From assembly GCA_009774215.1 (NCBI GenBank), contig VSNH01000118.1, positions 1 to 10,954 on the forward strand: DNA of 10,954 bases, read 5' to 3'. Shown here piece after piece: positions 1 to 6,185 of the stretch (its first letter is position 1; every line of letters starts with the position of its first letter). This DNA comes from Lachnospiraceae bacterium (GTDB taxonomy: Bacteria; Bacillota; Clostridia; Lachnospirales; Lachnospiraceae). Below the pieces are notes generated by a model. The model ran no database searches. It was not told the origin of the DNA and worked only from the letters and a program-made list of their open reading frames with translations. Made by a program: the position numbers and the translations under genes.

Positions 1-1
1 G

Positions 2-229
2 GGACATCTGTCCAACGAGTCGGCGGGAAAGCTCCTAAGCCGTCTTCTGCATGACAATATGCAGGCGATTGTGCTGGGGCATCTGAGCAAGGAAAATAAT
101 CTGCCGGAACTTGCCTACGAGTCGGTGCGGGTGGAGGTCACCATGTCCGACACGGAATACAGCGGAAATGATTTTCCTTTGTATGTGGCGAAACGGGATG
201 TGGTGTCGGAAGTGATTGAGGTGCGGTAA
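2..229 (+). CDS. MBL-fold metallo-hydrolase, WalJ/YycJ-like, C-terminal fragment
   Basis: This reading frame is open from the first bases of the window to a TAA at 227-229, giving 75 residues with no start, so it is the 3' end of a gene that begins upstream. It opens with GHLSNESAGKLL, followed by VLGHLSKENNLPELAYE. The GHLSNE and HLSKENN-PELA signatures are typical of the C-terminal part of WalJ/YycJ-type metallo-beta-lactamase-fold hydrolases; the histidines belong to the metal-site region of that family. In Firmicutes the family is linked to the WalRK cell-wall two-component locus or to a stand-alone exonuclease-like role. The metal-binding HxHxDH motif would lie upstream and cannot be seen. 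The gene ends 59 bp before upp, with no terminator-like hairpin in between, so cotranscription is possible. The family call is fairly secure; the exact role is not. Confidence 0.8.
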   Translation, partial: GHLSNESAGKLLSRLLHDNMQAIVLGHLSKENNLPELAYESVRVEVTMSDTEYSGNDFPLYVAKRDVVSEVIEVR

Positions 230-288
230 AGAAATCGCTACGATCTAGTTAGAAAGGAAAATAGATTCTGACACAGACGGAGGATAAA

Positions 289-918
289 ATGGAAAACGTA
301 TTTGTGATGGAACATCCGTTAATTCAGCATAAGATTTCGCAGATCAGGGACATCGGCACCGGCACGAACGAATTTAGGAAATGTATCGAGGAGATTGCCA
401 TGCTGATGGGCTATGAGGCGCTCAGGGATCTTCCGCTGGAAGATGTGGAGGTGGAGACGCCGATTGAGACCTGCATGTCGCCGAGAATTGCGGGAAAGAA
501 ACTGGCGGTGGTGCCGATCCTGCGCGCGGGGCTTGGTATGGTAAACGGTATTCTCGCGCTGGTGCCGAGCGCCAAGGTGGGACATATCGGACTGTACAGG
601 GATCCCGAGACGCACGAACCGCACGAGTATTACTGCAAGCTGCCGGAACCTATTGACCAGAGGACCATCATCGTGCTGGATCCCATGCTCGCCACGGGCG
701 GCTCCGGGTCACAGGCGGTGCGTTTCATCAAGGAGCACGGTGGCAGAAATATCAAGTTTATGTGCATTATCGCGGCGCCGGAGGGCGTGGAGCGGATGAG
801 GAGGGATCACCCGGACGTGCAGATTTATATCGGGCATATCGACCGCTGTCTGAACGAGAACGCCTATATCTGTCCCGGCGTGGGGGATGCCGGAGACAGG
901 ATCTTTGGGACAAAATAA
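289..918 (+). CDS. upp: Uracil phosphoribosyltransferase
   Basis: Cytosolic pyrimidine-salvage enzyme that joins uracil and PRPP to give UMP and pyrophosphate. The 209-residue length is standard for the family. Visible motifs are the PILRAGLGM segment (76-84), the PRPP-binding loop VLDPMLATGGS (129-139) and the C-terminal uracil-binding stretch YICPGVGDAGDR (193-204). The ATG at 289 has a good Shine-Dalgarno GGAGGA at 279-284, five bases upstream, and the N-terminus starts as in other Upp proteins. No promoter could be assigned in the 59 bp before it. A 51-bp gap separates it from the ACT-domain gene, which has its own Shine-Dalgarno and may be cotranscribed. No key residue appears to be missing. 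Confidence 0.97.
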   Translation: MENVFVMEHPLIQHKISQIRDIGTGTNEFRKCIEEIAMLMGYEALRDLPLEDVEVETPIETCMSPRIAGKKLAVVPILRAGLGMVNGILALVPSAKVGHIGLYRDPETHEPHEYYCKLPEPIDQRTIIVLDPMLATGGSGSQAVRFIKEHGGRNIKFMCIIAAPEGVERMRRDHPDVQIYIGHIDRCLNENAYICPGVGDAGDRIFGTK

Positions 919-969
919 CTGCCGCGAAAGAAAACAGGCGGCTGGGAAAGGGAAAGAAAAGAGGAGACT

Positions 970-1242
970 ATGAAAAAGACAATTATCACGGTAGTTGGAA
1001 AAGACACAGTGGGTATTATTGCGAGGGTATGCACTTATCTGGCGGATAATCGGATCAATATTCTGGATATTTCCCAGACCATCGTGCAGGGCTTCTTCAA
1101 CATGATGATGATCGTGGACACGAATCAGACCGACAAGGATTTCGGGGTGATCGTGGACGAACTGAACGCACTCGGCGAGGAGATCGGCGTCGTCATCAAG
1201 TGCCAGAAGGAAGAGATATTCGACCAGATGCATAGGATTTAG
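970..1242 (+). CDS. ACT domain-containing protein, UPF0237 family
   Basis: A 90-residue protein that is essentially one ACT domain. The first strand is KKTIITVVGKDTVGIIARV (2-20), with the G10-KD-x-VGI turn where ACT domains commonly bind a small ligand such as an amino acid. Helix one and strand two follow (TYLADNRINILDISQT, 22-37), then strand three NMMMIVD (44-50). A Shine-Dalgarno GAGGAG at 961-966 sits three bases before the ATG. Stand-alone ACT proteins of this family resemble the regulatory domains of amino-acid enzymes and GcvR-like regulators, but no ligand is established here. The gene lies 76 bp before a UPF0210 gene, a pairing seen in many Firmicutes and archaea. The likely reading is a ligand sensor or partner of the UPF0210 protein; this is inference from conserved neighbourhood. 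Confidence 0.92.
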   Translation: MKKTIITVVGKDTVGIIARVCTYLADNRINILDISQTIVQGFFNMMMIVDTNQTDKDFGVIVDELNALGEEIGVVIKCQKEEIFDQMHRI

Positions 1243-1246
1243 AAGG

Positions 1247-1295
1247 TGCAAACGTCCGATGAAATCGGACAGGGAGTGCGGAGCACGGGTTTGCG
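1247..1295 (+). other. Predicted three-way-junction RNA structure upstream of the UPF0210 gene
   Basis: The ACT-UPF0210 gap holds nested perfect complementarities that fold as a three-way junction. P1 pairs GCAAAC (1248-1253) with GTTTGC (1289-1294), and a T-G wobble can extend it by one pair. P2 pairs GTCCGAT (1254-1260) with ATCGGAC (1264-1270) around a GAA loop. P3 pairs GTGC (1276-1279) with GCAC (1283-1286) around GGA. The structure ends six bases before the Shine-Dalgarno AAAGGAGG (1301-1308). There is no T tract, so it does not look like a terminator. It could affect translation or mRNA stability, or be a dispersed repeat; I do not recognise it as a known riboswitch. Confidence 0.5.
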
Positions 1296-1318
1296 AGTCT
1301 AAAGGAGGCATATTAACC

Positions 1319-2683
1319 ATGATAAATTTATTTGAAGTGGCTGAAACCAATGAAATGATCGCCAAAGAAAATCTGGATGTGCGGACCATCACATTGGGCA
1401 TTAGCCTTTTGGACTGTATTGACGGCGACTTAAAAAAGGTAAACGAGCAGGTTTACGAGAAGATCACCGAAACGGCGAAGGATCTGGTAAAGGCCGGGGA
1501 GGCGATCGAGAAGGAGTTCGGTATTCCCATAGTAAACAAGAGGATCTCCGTCACGCCGATGGCGTTAGTGGGCGGCGCGGCATGTAGGCGAAGCGAGGAT
1601 TTTTTGACGCTGGCAAAAACGATGGACCGGGCGGCACAGGCGGTAGGAGTCAACCTGATCGGCGGTTATTCCGCGCTTGTGTCAAAGGGCATGACGAAGG
1701 CGGACGAGATGCTGATCCGTTCGATTCCGCAGGCGCTGCACGCCACGGAGCGGGTCTGCAGTTCCGTGAATCTGGGCTCTACCAAGACCGGCATCAATAT
1801 GGACGCCGTGCGGCTGATGGGAGATATCATCAAGGAGGCGGCTCTGATCAGCAAAGAACAGGACAGCGCCGACTGCATGAAACTGGTGGTATTCTGTAAT
1901 GCGCCGGACGACAATCCCTTTATGGCGGGCGCGTTCCACGGCGTGACCGAGGCGGACGCGGTGATCAATGTGGGCGTCAGCGGTCCGGGCGTGGTCAAGA
2001 CAGCCCTGCAGCGGGTGCGCGGCGAGAATTTTGAGGTGCTCTGCGAGACAATCAAAAAGACCGCTTTCAAAGTGACGCGGGTAGGGCAGCTTGTGGCGCA
2101 GGAGGCATCCCGGATGTTAAACGTTCCTTTCGGTATTGTGGATTTGTCCCTTGCACCCACGCCGGCGATCGGCGACAGCGTGGCGGATATTCTGTGCGAG
2201 ATCGGACTGGAATATGCGGGTGCGCCGGGAACGACGGCGGCGCTTGCGCTCTTAAACGATCAGGTGAAAAAGGGCGGCGTGATGGCATCCTCCTATGTGG
2301 GAGGCTTGAGCGGCGCGTTTATCCCCGTCAGTGAGGATCAGGGCATGATCGACGCGGTGACGGCGGGTGCGCTTACCATAGAAAAACTGGAGGCAATGAC
2401 CTGTGTCTGCTCCGTGGGGCTTGACATGCTGGCGATTCCCGGCGACACGCCGAACACGACGATTGCGGGCATCATTGCGGACGAGATGGCGATCGGCATG
2501 GTGAACCAGAAGACCACGGCGGTGCGCATTATCCCCGCCATCGGCAAGGGCGTCGGGGATAAGGTGGAGTTTGGCGGACTCTTCGGCTATGCGCCGGTGA
2601 TGCCGGTAAACGGTTTTTCCTGCGAGGCGTTTGTGAACCGCGGGGGAAGGATCCCTGCGCCGATCCACAGCTTTAAAAACTAG
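1319..2683 (+). CDS. UPF0210 (DUF711, 'PFL family') protein
   Basis: A 454-residue cytosolic protein of the UPF0210 family, often labelled 'PFL family protein' for a distant structural resemblance to pyruvate formate-lyase. Its biochemical role is not established. Recognisable family stretches include VNKRISVTP (72-80), GVNLIGGYSALVSKG (110-124), VCSSVNLGSTKTGINMDAV (146-164) and the C-terminal NRGGRIPAPIHS (440-451). I see no glycyl-radical RVSGY motif, so radical chemistry of the PFL type is not supported. The frame is open further upstream to 1259, but the ATG at 1319 is chosen because AAAGGAGG (1301-1308) lies ten bases before it, the 454-residue length fits the family, and the upstream codons run through the structured RNA. 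It pairs with the ACT gene just upstream. Its stop codon is immediately followed by a new promoter, so it probably ends its transcription unit functionally. Confidence 0.93.
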   Translation: MINLFEVAETNEMIAKENLDVRTITLGISLLDCIDGDLKKVNEQVYEKITETAKDLVKAGEAIEKEFGIPIVNKRISVTPMALVGGAACRRSEDFLTLAKTMDRAAQAVGVNLIGGYSALVSKGMTKADEMLIRSIPQALHATERVCSSVNLGSTKTGINMDAVRLMGDIIKEAALISKEQDSADCMKLVVFCNAPDDNPFMAGAFHGVTEADAVINVGVSGPGVVKTALQRVRGENFEVLCETIKKTAFKVTRVGQLVAQEASRMLNVPFGIVDLSLAPTPAIGDSVADILCEIGLEYAGAPGTTAALALLNDQVKKGGVMASSYVGGLSGAFIPVSEDQGMIDAVTAGALTIEKLEAMTCVCSVGLDMLAIPGDTPNTTIAGIIADEMAIGMVNQKTTAVRIIPAIGKGVGDKVEFGGLFGYAPVMPVNGFSCEAFVNRGGRIPAPIHSFKN

Positions 2684-2719
2684 TTGACATTGACATTCCG
2701 TTGCCCCAAAGACTATAAT
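2684..2719 (+). promoter_or_regulatory. Sigma-A-type promoter for the ECF transporter operon
   Basis: A perfect -35 hexamer TTGACA (2690-2695) and a perfect -10 hexamer TATAAT (2714-2719) are separated by 18 bp. A second perfect TTGACA (2684-2689) lies directly upstream, touching both the UPF0210 stop codon and the working -35, but its 24-bp spacing is too long to use this -10. Transcription should begin near 2726, giving a leader of about 40 nt, too short for most known riboswitches. Confidence 0.85.
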
Positions 2720-2724
2720 AGAGG

Positions 2725-2738
2725 TGGTTTGAAAACCA
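2725..2738 (+). promoter_or_regulatory. Candidate operator dyad at the transcription start
   Basis: TGGTTTGAAAACCA is a perfect inverted repeat with six-base arms around a two-base centre. It lies six bases downstream of the -10 hexamer, over the expected start of transcription, which is a usual place for a repressor site. As RNA it could form only a weak short hairpin. No regulator gene is in the window and the motif is not one I can assign to a known family. Confidence 0.4.
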
Positions 2739-2766
2739 ATAAAATACCTATGAGGAGGGACTTGTT

Positions 2767-3309
2767 ATGAAAAAGTTATCTGTAAAGAGCGTCGTTGCGA
2801 TCGGTATCGGCGCGGCACTGTTTTTTGTTCTCGGTAAGGTTGCGATTCCGTCGCCTGTGCCGAACACAAACATCAGTTTACAGTATGCGATCGAGGCGGT
2901 GTTTGCCACACTCTTCGGACCCATTGCGGGCGTTGTCATCGGCTTTATCGGTCATACGCTGATCGACGCGACAAGCTACGGTCCATGGTGGAGTTGGATT
3001 ATTGCTTCCGCGTTCGTAGGAATGGTGATCGGTCTTCTGACTATGAAGATGAACGTGGAGGAAGGGATCGACAGCAAGAAACTGATCCGCTTCAATGTGG
3101 CGCAGGTGATCGCACATGTTCTGGCCTGGGGGCTGGTGGCGCCTGTGCTGGATATTCTGATCTATGCGGAGCCGGTTGAAAAGCTGTTCGCACAGGGACT
3201 GATGGCTGCGGTGGCGAATATCATTACCACCGGCGTAGTGGGAACCCTGCTGCTGCTCGGCTATGCCAAGACCGTGGTGAAGAGAGGGTCTCTGGAGAAA
3301 GAGGACTAA
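2767..3309 (+). CDS. ECF transporter S component, UPF0397 / riboflavin-type family
   Basis: A 180-residue integral membrane protein that should bind the substrate and deliver it to the EcfT-EcfAA' energy-coupling module encoded downstream. The N-terminus LSVKSVVAIGIGAALFFVLGK and the stretch PSPVPNTNISLQYAIEAVFA (28-47) are typical of the UPF0397 family, as is GPIAGVVIGFIGHTLIDA (51-68) followed by YGPWWSWIIASAF (71-83). Hydrophobic segments are near 8-27, 42-64, 76-95, 112-133 and 145-168, giving about five or six membrane spans. Databases often name the family an 'ECF-type riboflavin transporter S component', but the substrate cannot be read from this sequence. The ATG at 2767 has GAGGAGGG at 2752-2759, and a strong promoter lies 47 bp upstream. 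A hairpin with a T-rich tail follows the stop codon, which could give more S component than ATPase. Confidence 0.88.
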   Translation: MKKLSVKSVVAIGIGAALFFVLGKVAIPSPVPNTNISLQYAIEAVFATLFGPIAGVVIGFIGHTLIDATSYGPWWSWIIASAFVGMVIGLLTMKMNVEEGIDSKKLIRFNVAQVIAHVLAWGLVAPVLDILIYAEPVEKLFAQGLMAAVANIITTGVVGTLLLLGYAKTVVKRGSLEKED

Positions 3310-3319
3310 GAGAAAACTT

Positions 3320-3366
3320 AGGCAGACTTGGGATGTGAAGCGCTTCAAGTCTGTCTATATTTTATT
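3320..3366 (+). terminator. Possible intrinsic terminator or attenuator between S component and ATPase
   Basis: AGGCAGACTTG (3320-3330) pairs with CAAGTCTGTCT (3346-3356); the 11-bp stem contains one G-T wobble. A T-rich but interrupted tail follows (ATATTTTATTA, 3357-3367). The 15-base loop together with the first base of the right arm holds the self-complementary GAAGCGCTTC (3337-3346). It begins 11 bases after the S-component stop codon. The imperfect T tract suggests partial rather than full termination, so the downstream genes would still be expressed. Confidence 0.5.
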
Positions 3367-3483
3367 AGGAAGCTGCGACAGTGTGAACCATTGTGGGAGA
3401 ATGCAAAGTATTTCTTGAATCACCGCTGTCAGGCGCGGATTTTTTACGGAAAAATATCACATATCACAGTGAGGAGAAACGAC

Positions 3484-5205
3484 ATGGCGGAGCCTATCAT
3501 TTCTTTTAAGGATTACGGATTTCAGTATCTGGCACAGGCAAGCCCCACGCTTTACCACATCAATCTGGATATCTATCCGGGGGAGAAAGTGCTGATTGCG
3601 GGCGCATCCGGCAGCGGCAAAAGTACCGTCGGGAGCTGTATCAACGGCTTGATTCCCTACGCCTATCACGGGGAGAGCACAGGGTCGCTTCTGGTGGGCG
3701 GAAAAGATCCGGCAAAGGAGAGCATATTTACACTGAGCCAGATCGTGGGCACGGTTCTGCAGGACACGGACGGGCAGTTTATCGGGCTGACGGTGGGGGA
3801 GGACATTGCCTTTGCGCTGGAAAACGACTGTGTGCCGCAGGACGACATGAAGGAGACGGTGAAGGAGGTTGCAAAGCTGGTAGATATCGACCACCATCTG
3901 GAGTACGCGCCCCACGAGCTTTCCGGCGGGCAGAAACAGCGTGTCAGTCTTGCGGGCGTTATGGTGGAGAAGGTACAGGCGCTCCTCTTTGACGAGCCGT
4001 TAGCCAACTTGGATCCGGCGGCTGGCAGGGCGACCATTGAACTGATCGACCGCATACAGGAGCGCACCGGAGCGGCGGTGATTATCATCGAGCACCGTCT
4101 GGAGGATGTGCTCTGGCGCAGGATGGATCGGATTGTGCTGATGGACGAGGGCAGAATCGTGGCGGATATGCCGGCCAAAGCCTTTCTGTCGGGGCGTATG
4201 CTTTTGGAGCATGGCATCAGGGAGCCGCTCTATTTGACGGCGCTGCGCTATGCGGGCGTGCCGATCACGGAGGAGATCGAGCCGCAGCATGTGGACAGCC
4301 TGCGGCTTTCCGGAACACAGAAGGAGAGCGTGCGAAACTGGTATCGGGCAAACAGCGGATATACAAAGGAGAAGAAGGAAAATCCGATCCTTCTTGGCGT
4401 GGAGAACCTTACTTTTGGTTATACCCCGGAGAAAACGAATCTCAAGGATGTCAGTTTTTCCGTCAGGGAAGGTGAGATGGTCAGCATTGTGGGAAAAAAC
4501 GGCGCGGGCAAGAGTACGCTGGCAAAGCTGATCTGTGGATTTGAGAAGCCTGCGGCGGGCAGAATTTGTCTTTCCGGCAGGGATATTTCGGGTGATACCA
4601 TCAAGGAACGGGCGCAGAGAATCGGTTACGTGATGCAGAATCCAAACCAGATGATTTCCAAACCTCTGATCTGGGACGAGGTGGAGATGGCGCTTTTGGC
4701 AGGAAATATGAGCGCGGAGGAGAGAAAGGAACGGGTGGAGGAAACTCTGAAAATATGCGGGCTTTATCCTTTCCGTAAGTGGCCGGTGTCGGCGCTTTCC
4801 TATGGGCAGAAAAAGCGGGTGACGATCGCGGGCATTCTCGTGCAGCGCCCTCGGATGATCATTCTGGACGAGCCGACGGCGGGGCAGGATTATCATCATT
4901 ATACGGAGATCATGGAGTTTTTGAAGGAATTGAATGCGCAGGGCTTTACGATCGTGATGATCTCCCACGACATGCACCTGATGTTGGAGTATACGCCGAG
5001 AGCCATTGTATTTTGCGAGGGAGAGCTGCTTGCGGACACCACGGCGGCTCATGTGCTGAACGACCCCGATCTGGTGGCGCGGGCGAATTTGAAAGAGACA
5101 AGTCTCTACACGCTGAGTATGGCGTGCGGCATTGAGAATCCACAGGAATTTACGGAACGTTTTATTGCCTACGAGGAAGCGCACAGAAAAACGGAGGAAG
5201 GGTGA
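3484..5205 (+). CDS. ECF transporter energy-coupling ATPase, fused two-domain (EcfA-EcfA')
   Basis: A 573-residue cytosolic ABC ATPase with two complete nucleotide-binding domains in one chain, which would replace the separate EcfA1 and EcfA2 subunits. Domain one has Walker A GASGSGKST (40-48), Q-loop Q93, signature LSGGQ (146-150), Walker B LLFDEP (167-172) and switch H204. Domain two has Walker A GKNGAGKST (337-345), Q-loop Q385, a variant signature LSYGQ (438-442), Walker B MIILDEPT (458-465) and switch H495. A polar linker joins them at about 240-300. The frame is open upstream to 3328, but the ATG at 3484 is chosen: GAGGAG (3471-3476) precedes it, and MAEPIISFKDYGFQY is a normal ABC N-terminus while the upstream codons run through the terminator hairpin. 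It is one base from ecfT, so the two are translationally linked. It should power uptake through the S component and EcfT. Confidence 0.93.
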   Translation: MAEPIISFKDYGFQYLAQASPTLYHINLDIYPGEKVLIAGASGSGKSTVGSCINGLIPYAYHGESTGSLLVGGKDPAKESIFTLSQIVGTVLQDTDGQFIGLTVGEDIAFALENDCVPQDDMKETVKEVAKLVDIDHHLEYAPHELSGGQKQRVSLAGVMVEKVQALLFDEPLANLDPAAGRATIELIDRIQERTGAAVIIIEHRLEDVLWRRMDRIVLMDEGRIVADMPAKAFLSGRMLLEHGIREPLYLTALRYAGVPITEEIEPQHVDSLRLSGTQKESVRNWYRANSGYTKEKKENPILLGVENLTFGYTPEKTNLKDVSFSVREGEMVSIVGKNGAGKSTLAKLICGFEKPAAGRICLSGRDISGDTIKERAQRIGYVMQNPNQMISKPLIWDEVEMALLAGNMSAEERKERVEETLKICGLYPFRKWPVSALSYGQKKRVTIAGILVQRPRMIILDEPTAGQDYHHYTEIMEFLKELNAQGFTIVMISHDMHLMLEYTPRAIVFCEGELLADTTAAHVLNDPDLVARANLKETSLYTLSMACGIENPQEFTERFIAYEEAHRKTEEG

Positions 5206-5206
5206 G

Positions 5207-6040
5207 ATGGCGAGAGCAGCGATATTAAACTATATTAAACGGCCGAGCCCGGTTCACGAGCTGACGGGCACTACGAAGCTGGTCTTTTTCCTTGCATGGA
5301 GCGTGGCGTCCATGGTAACCTTTGACACCCGGATTCTCGTCTGCATGCTTGTGATCGGCGCAGTGATTTTTAAGATCAGTCAGATTAAGATCAGGGATAT
5401 CAGCGTAGTGCTCGGACTGGCGGCGGTCTTCCTTTTGCTCAACAATATTTTTATTTATCTGTTTACGCCGGAGTACGGGGTGGAACTCTATGAGAGCAGG
5501 ACGGTGCTCCTTGCCGGGGTGGGCAGATATACGGTCACGGCGCAGCAGTTGTTCTACCATCTGAATGTGACGCTTAAGGTCATCTGTGTGGTGCCGGTGG
5601 CGCTTCTTTTTATCGCATGTACGGATCCGAGCGAGTTTGCGGCTTCCCTTTCCCGGATCGGGGTGAGCTACCGGGCTGGCTATGCGGTGAGTCTGGCGCT
5701 CCGCTACATACCCGACGTACAGCGGGAGTACACGAATATCAGTCAGGCGCAGCAGGCGAGAGGCATCGATCTGTCGGGCAAGGATAAGTTTTTTACGAGA
5801 CTGAAAAATTCGGTGGCGATTCTTCTGCCCCTTGTGATGTCCAGCTTAAACCGCATTGAGACGGTGAGCAACGCCATGGAGCTTAGAGGTTTTGGCAAGG
5901 AGAAAAAGCGGACATGGTATACATACCGCAGCCTGAAGCGTAACGACTGGCTGGTGATTGCATTTGCGGTGGTGATACTGGTCATCGATTTGACGGTGAC
6001 TTTCTGGGACGGGAGCCGGTATTTTAATCCGTTCGTTTAG
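5207..6040 (+). CDS. ECF transporter transmembrane component EcfT
   Basis: A 277-residue membrane protein that couples ATP hydrolysis by the fused ATPase to movement of the S component. Hydrophobic segments lie near 25-57, 66-86, 122-138, 203-212 and 248-266. The two EcfT hallmarks that contact the ATPases are present: the ARG of QAQQARGIDL (184-186) and a second variant motif in AMELRGFG (223-230), which reads LRG. The region between 150 and 185 (SRIGVSYRAGYAVSLALRYIPD) is also typical. The frame is open from 5132, but the ATG at 5207 is right: it starts one base after the ATPase stop, with GGAGG at 5193-5197 inside the upstream gene and the usual N-terminus just before the first membrane span. 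It closes the transporter operon. No T-tract terminator follows; instead there is a stable hairpin at 6054-6090. Confidence 0.93.
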   Translation: MARAAILNYIKRPSPVHELTGTTKLVFFLAWSVASMVTFDTRILVCMLVIGAVIFKISQIKIRDISVVLGLAAVFLLLNNIFIYLFTPEYGVELYESRTVLLAGVGRYTVTAQQLFYHLNVTLKVICVVPVALLFIACTDPSEFAASLSRIGVSYRAGYAVSLALRYIPDVQREYTNISQAQQARGIDLSGKDKFFTRLKNSVAILLPLVMSSLNRIETVSNAMELRGFGKEKKRTWYTYRSLKRNDWLVIAFAVVILVIDLTVTFWDGSRYFNPFV

Positions 6041-6181
6041 ACAATGGAGGGCAGATTGAGGAATCACACTGATGTGCTGATTCCTCAATCGAGAGTTTGT
6101 GACAGAACCACAAACTCGGAATCGCAGAGTCAAATTTGAGATTTGGTTCGCGGTCTTCGCTAAATGCTCAGACATGGAGGG
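6039..6181 (+). repeat. Hairpin-bearing intergenic element flanked by near-identical direct repeats
   Basis: The gap after ecfT holds two perfect inverted repeats in a row. The first has 13-base arms, GATTGAGGAATCA (6054-6066) and TGATTCCTCAATC (6078-6090), and its loop can add three CAC/GTG pairs. The second has 9-base arms, GAGTTTGTG (6093-6101) and CACAAACTC (6109-6117). A weaker CAAAT/ATTTG pair lies at 6131-6145. The edges carry AGACAATGGAGGG (6039-6051) and AGACATGGAGGG (6170-6181), which differ by one base. Only the second copy supplies a Shine-Dalgarno next to a gene start. There is no T tract after the stems. This may be a small dispersed repeat or a structured leader. Confidence 0.5.
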
Positions 6182-6185
6182 AAAA

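Noticed and set aside
709..1401. Long minus-strand open frames opposite upp, UPF0210, the ATPase and feoB
   Set aside because: They mirror strong plus-strand genes with clear motifs, show low-complexity His/Arg-rich translations, and resemble no family.
2720..2766. Riboswitch in the ECF operon leader
   Set aside because: The predicted leader is only about 40 nt and lacks the conserved elements of FMN, TPP or cobalamin riboswitches.
3335..3348. TGTGAAGCGCTTCA resembles a catabolite-responsive (cre) site
   Set aside because: The palindromic core TGAAGCGCTTCA is two bases too short for the cre spacing, so the conserved CG does not fall in the right place. It sits inside the loop of a better-supported hairpin after the S component.
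3439..3467. AT-rich stem ATTTTT/AAAAAT and a tandem ATATCAC repeat before the ATPase gene
   Set aside because: Short A/T-only pairing and a two-copy 7-base repeat are expected by chance in an AT-rich leader.
3328..3483. N-terminal extension of the fused ATPase
   Set aside because: The extra 52 residues run through the terminator-like hairpin and match no ABC N-terminus; the ATG at 3484 has a strong ribosome site.
6044..6139. Small 31-codon open frame across the hairpin element after ecfT
   Set aside because: It has no ribosome site in front, and its codons are dictated by the inverted repeats. It does not look like a protein.
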